From Polytrichum commune (lineage: Eukaryota; Streptophyta; Polytrichopsida; Polytrichales; Polytrichaceae): a DNA stretch of 64,000 nucleotides. The DNA is taken from NCBI GenBank assembly GCA_950295325.1, contig OX485803.1, forward strand, positions 67,843,554 through 67,907,553, written 5' to 3'. Positions 60,693 to 64,000 of this stretch are shown here, one piece after another (position 1 is the stretch's first letter; every line of letters begins with the position of its first letter). A program made the translations under genes and the position numbers. The notes beneath the pieces were generated by a model. That model was not told the origin of the DNA. It did no database searches and saw nothing but the letters and a program-made list of their open reading frames with translations.

Positions 60693-62013
60693 CTCGGGGG
60701 GGGGGGGGGATTCCCTTGTATATTTGCATACACCTGCGATAATGACCTATTAAAATGGGGGCTATTTACCTATGAGAAAGGATTATAAGGGATGCTAATT
60801 TTTGAAATAATGGTAAATTGTTGTGATTATTTGCACCCTATTGGTAATTATAAATTCTTGGATGGTTGATTTTATGGTACCCTATATTACTTATATGCAA
60901 TTTTTCCCCCCTGATTGCCCCCATTCCTTAAAGTGTATGATACAGTAGAATTCTCGTTAGAAGCACGTGTACAAAGTAAGAGAAACAAACATTTACTAGG
61001 GTTTAGGGTTCAGGGTCACACTGAAGTCCGGGCAAAGCAAAACACTAAACAATAACAACAAAAGATTGCAATTACATGTCATTAAGCAACACGAGCCAAC
61101 GAATGAAAGTTGTGTTGGATAACACAGTTAGAAACCTTGAGGTCTTAGGGAACAGGCCAGCCACATGTGTCTCAAAGTCACATTTACAAGGTTTGCAGAA
61201 GCCCTACAATTGATGCCTTGATCTTCCAATCCTACACATTGGTAGAAAATCCCACGCCATGCAAGCAAAATCCACCTAAACTAGCTAGGCTACCATTTAC
61301 ACATGTGGGAGATATGAGGGTAATCGAACTGAAATGGCTACTACAGATTTCAAGGTATACTAATGATCATTCAGCCCTTTCTCCAAATTATATCTCCACA
61401 TGTGTGAGATAGTACAAATTTAGCAGGTTTTATTTTTTATTTGAAATGAACTCACTCAATGAGTTTGCATCTACCTCATCTAAGGTGTAGATTTTGCTAG
61501 TTGATTCATTGTTACTAGAGACACTGTTGAGAGAATAGCATCCACATCAACCCACACACAATCACTCTCAACATACTTATATTTGTTGAGACCCAGCTGT
61601 TTTTTTAACCAATGGAGGTAAGCCATAGTAGTTGGGAAGAGCGTCTCTCTATTTCCGTTCTGGACTGCACGTTTCATCAAGTCAATGGGTTGCCAACAAT
61701 TGCCCCACTTAGTACCAACCTTCACCCTTATCTTTTGAACCCTTCCTATATAGAACATGCCATATTTTGGTGGCAAAGTATTTAATTTTTGAAACTATCG
61801 CTTTTTGTCCATGCTATTTTATATGTACCACTTAGGTAATTTAATCATGTTTTGTCAAATGCTATATTACATATAATCATGTTTCACAATCCCAAAGCAC
61901 CCTATACTACATCTAATAATTTTACAAATTTTACGCCAAATTTTTATACAAGACCCTATATTTTATCGCACGTAGTTCCTACGTTTTTCGCCAGTGCCCC
62001 CCCCCCCCCCGAG
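60693..62013. mobile_element. Long member of the G-run element family, perfect 8-bp duplication
   Basis: Begins CTC plus G14 (60696-60709) and ends C14 (61997-62010) plus GAG. It is flanked by exact TCCCTAAG copies (60685-60692 and 62014-62021). Both ends contain TGCGATAA words about 35 bases in, as in the short MITEs (GTGCGAACAA), and TATAGGG-type words. At 1321 bp it is four times longer than the MITEs and includes a minus-strand 98-codon ORF and a short TAGGGTTTAGGG stretch at about 60999. Confidence 0.85.
61480..61776 (-). CDS. 98-codon ORF inside the long G-run element
   Basis: Starts MPPKYGMFYIGRVQKIRVKV and ends in LAKSTP. It contains GTKWGNCWQPIDLM and AYLHWLKKQLGLNKYKY, and ends with VWVDVDAILSTVSLV. 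Composition and aromatic spacing look like a real, folded protein fragment rather than chance. The FYIGRV segment recalls VWMGRV in the second exon of the DUF7869-type gene, but I cannot claim homology. It may be the 3' exon of a transposon gene or a captured host exon. No upstream exon was identified inside the element. Confidence 0.45.
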   Translation of the reverse strand: MPPKYGMFYIGRVQKIRVKVGTKWGNCWQPIDLMKRAVQNGNRETLFPTTMAYLHWLKKQLGLNKYKYVESDCVWVDVDAILSTVSLVTMNQLAKSTP

Positions 62014-62019
62014 TCCCTA

Positions 62020-63680
62020 AGACATTAATGTCAAAGCTAAGTGTTCATGCATGTAAATCATTCTCATCTCTAATAACTTATGGAGTTATTTTTATCTCTT
62101 TCATGGATTGAATGACCTACGTATTATTCTTCCTCTATTCAATTATATTTCAATATTTCAATTTGAAAGAGTCTCAAGACTTTATGTATTCCTAACCTAC
62201 TCCTCGCTAAAGTATCTTTACGAGATTCCACAAACCATTCAATTCATAGAGTACACATGATTTACATGAATTCATTCATTGAAGTGTTTGACCCATTTCC
62301 TATTCAAGTTCTCATTTCCGTAAATCTTATGCCATCATTTAGAATTCCCTTTAATCGATGAGGTATGGTTATGGAGATGCAATCTTAATATTGCTCGAGA
62401 TTCATGTGGTGCTTGATGTGGCCCACTCGTTGGCCACCTCCTTTGTCATCCTCTCAATATGATTTCGATTCCGATGTCTCCCGCGGCCTTGCATATCACC
62501 TTGTACTTCAATATGTTAGTTTCCAAAGTCCTTTCTCTTTAGTTGACCGCTAATTTTGGCTAAGTCCATATGTGTTGCATGCAAAACAACCAACCCCCAC
62601 CCAAAAATTTGAGTGGGATAAATGATAACTCTAGTGCCTTTGAGAAGGTCATTCTTGAATTTGTGTTATCGCAAGCATGTGTGTTCATATTAGATGTCGA
62701 CTATGAACGTCAAAAATCTTAGCCAATGAAGAGCACATAATGAATCTAGTAATAATATAACTTAAGATACAATTACAAGAATAAACGCTAGGAGAATGAC
62801 TTTAAAACCAAGTTATGAAGTGATTCTCAATGCATGGGGGTGAGGGCAAAGCCACAAAGAGATTTATGCTAAAATTGCCTAAATTTTTTTTTATGTTAAA
62901 CGATTTATGTTCATTCCTAGTAGTATTTACCTATCCAGTAGGGTTTATTGGGTATGGGAGGTGGGCATGTACCCATTATGCGCGGCAAGTATTATGTGTG
63001 ATGATTTCTAATGGCCAACAACTTTGATGCTTTATAAGTATCCATGGCCGCTTCTTATGTCATGCCATTATTTTCGTTGCCATAATATATGTTATATTTA
63101 AAATTTTGAATTCTTGGAACTCTAATGGTTCATAGTCCAAGAGAAAACAAGAGAACAATCGAACTTGAGTTCATGGGCTAAGGTGAAAGTGGGCCTATTA
63201 TGGATGCTCACGACTTCATCAATAAGGAATTGGAAATCATAGCTATGCTTGATGTCAAGCGCGATTGAGCATCTTACACGCATATTATGAGAATGTGCAA
63301 TTGACTTTGGTATGTTATAATAGGAATCTATGTTACAGAGTAGAATGTTAAAGTATGGAATCTATGTTATAATATGAACCTATTTTAAGCATTATCAATA
63401 CTATTACCATTTATCGATTGAAAGTGATTATTATTATTACTATAAATCACTACTAGTCAGCCATTAGTAATTCATAATTATTAATCACTATTAAAAATTA
63501 TTAATGACTATAATGACCTATGAAGCACTAGCATTCACTATTATTCACTACTAGTCACTATTAGTTACTATTACTGGTAATTACTATTAATCACTATAAA
63601 TCATTTTTACTAATATTACTAATATTACTAATATTAACAATAGAGTGAATATGACAATTTACTAACAATAAAAATAATAT
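62020..63680. other. No gene recognised
   Basis: AT-rich, short unassigned ORFs. Confidence 0.5.
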
Positions 63681-63686
63681 CAATCA

Positions 63687-63900
63687 TACTAATATGAGTT
63701 ATCTTAATAAGTACTAATAATGAACTTACTAATATGAGTTATCTTACTAAGTACTGATAATTATCTTACTAATATGCAGTTATCTTACTAATTACTAATA
63801 ATTGTCTTACTAATACTTAGATATCTTACTAAGTACTAATAATTATCTCACTAATACTTAGATATCTTACTAAGTACTAATAATTATCATACCAATAGGG
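63687..63900. repeat. 40-bp AT-rich tandem repeat
   Basis: About five or six copies of a 40-41 base unit with TTACTAATA, TTATCTTACTAAGTACT and AATAATTATC words; successive starts are near 63687, 63727, 63767, 63808 and 63849. Confidence 0.85.
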
Positions 63901-64000
63901 CGAACCTTACAAAGTACCAATAATTTTTTATCGCTACGTCCTAATACCATCATACCGCCCATCCCTCCTCAAAACGTACTTTAGCCGCCAAATCGCATAT

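Overview
This is a window of a plant nuclear genome. The evidence is a spliced plant-style C2H2 zinc-finger gene with GT..AG introns, interstitial TTTAGGG (plant-type telomere) repeats, Ty1/copia, Ty3/gypsy, LINE, hAT, MULE/SWIM and MITE remnants, and tRNA-like SINEs. Intact genes are rare and most of the sequence is AT-rich decayed repeat. The species cannot be fixed from the sequence; a streptophyte or land plant with a repeat-rich genome fits. The standard genetic code is used in the intact exons.

1-4.5 kb: the 5' part of a C2H2 zinc-finger gene on the minus strand (two coding exons visible, running off the left edge) and its upstream region. 4.5-9.2 kb: a Ty3/gypsy integrase scrap, a 408-bp MITE with a perfect 8-bp target duplication, a 3 x 122-bp tandem repeat, a dead hAT transposase C-terminus, and a second MITE of about 350 bp. 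11-13.9 kb: a SINE with clear target duplication, two LINE fragments and a Stowaway-like terminus. 16-26 kb: two related copies of a LINE 3' region, two more SINE-like insertions, and low-complexity sequence. 26.4-29.5 kb: a long dead minus-strand gene that ends in a SWIM zinc finger, probably MULE-like. 30.1-32.0 kb: an LTR-like element of 1.84 kb.

32.7-46.7 kb is a nested pile. A plus-strand LINE has been cut in its RNase H domain by a decayed copia element (36513-40263) and again 81 bases later by an LTR-like element (40345-45945). That element in turn holds a third TG...CA element (41572-45395) carrying an interrupted gag-like reading frame. Each insertion leaves a 5-bp duplication, and the LINE frame can be followed across all the junctions.

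48.5-54.2 kb holds the best-preserved gene of the window, a minus-strand protein of DUF7869 type. Two large exons join in phase across a 139-bp intron. Around it, but not inside its exons, lie nine copies of a GC-rich palindrome (core CACGGGTG..CACCCGTG), several in a 47-bp tandem unit. It is bracketed by two inverted copies of a MITE of about 340 bp with G-run/C-run ends and 8-bp target duplications. The same MITE family recurs at 55.9-60.1 kb (two copies joined to TTTAGGG arrays) and includes a longer 1.32-kb member at 60.7-62.0 kb with a perfect 8-bp duplication and a 98-codon ORF. The palindrome/DUF7869 locus and the G-run MITE family are the most novel-looking content. The right end is AT-rich with a 40-bp tandem repeat.
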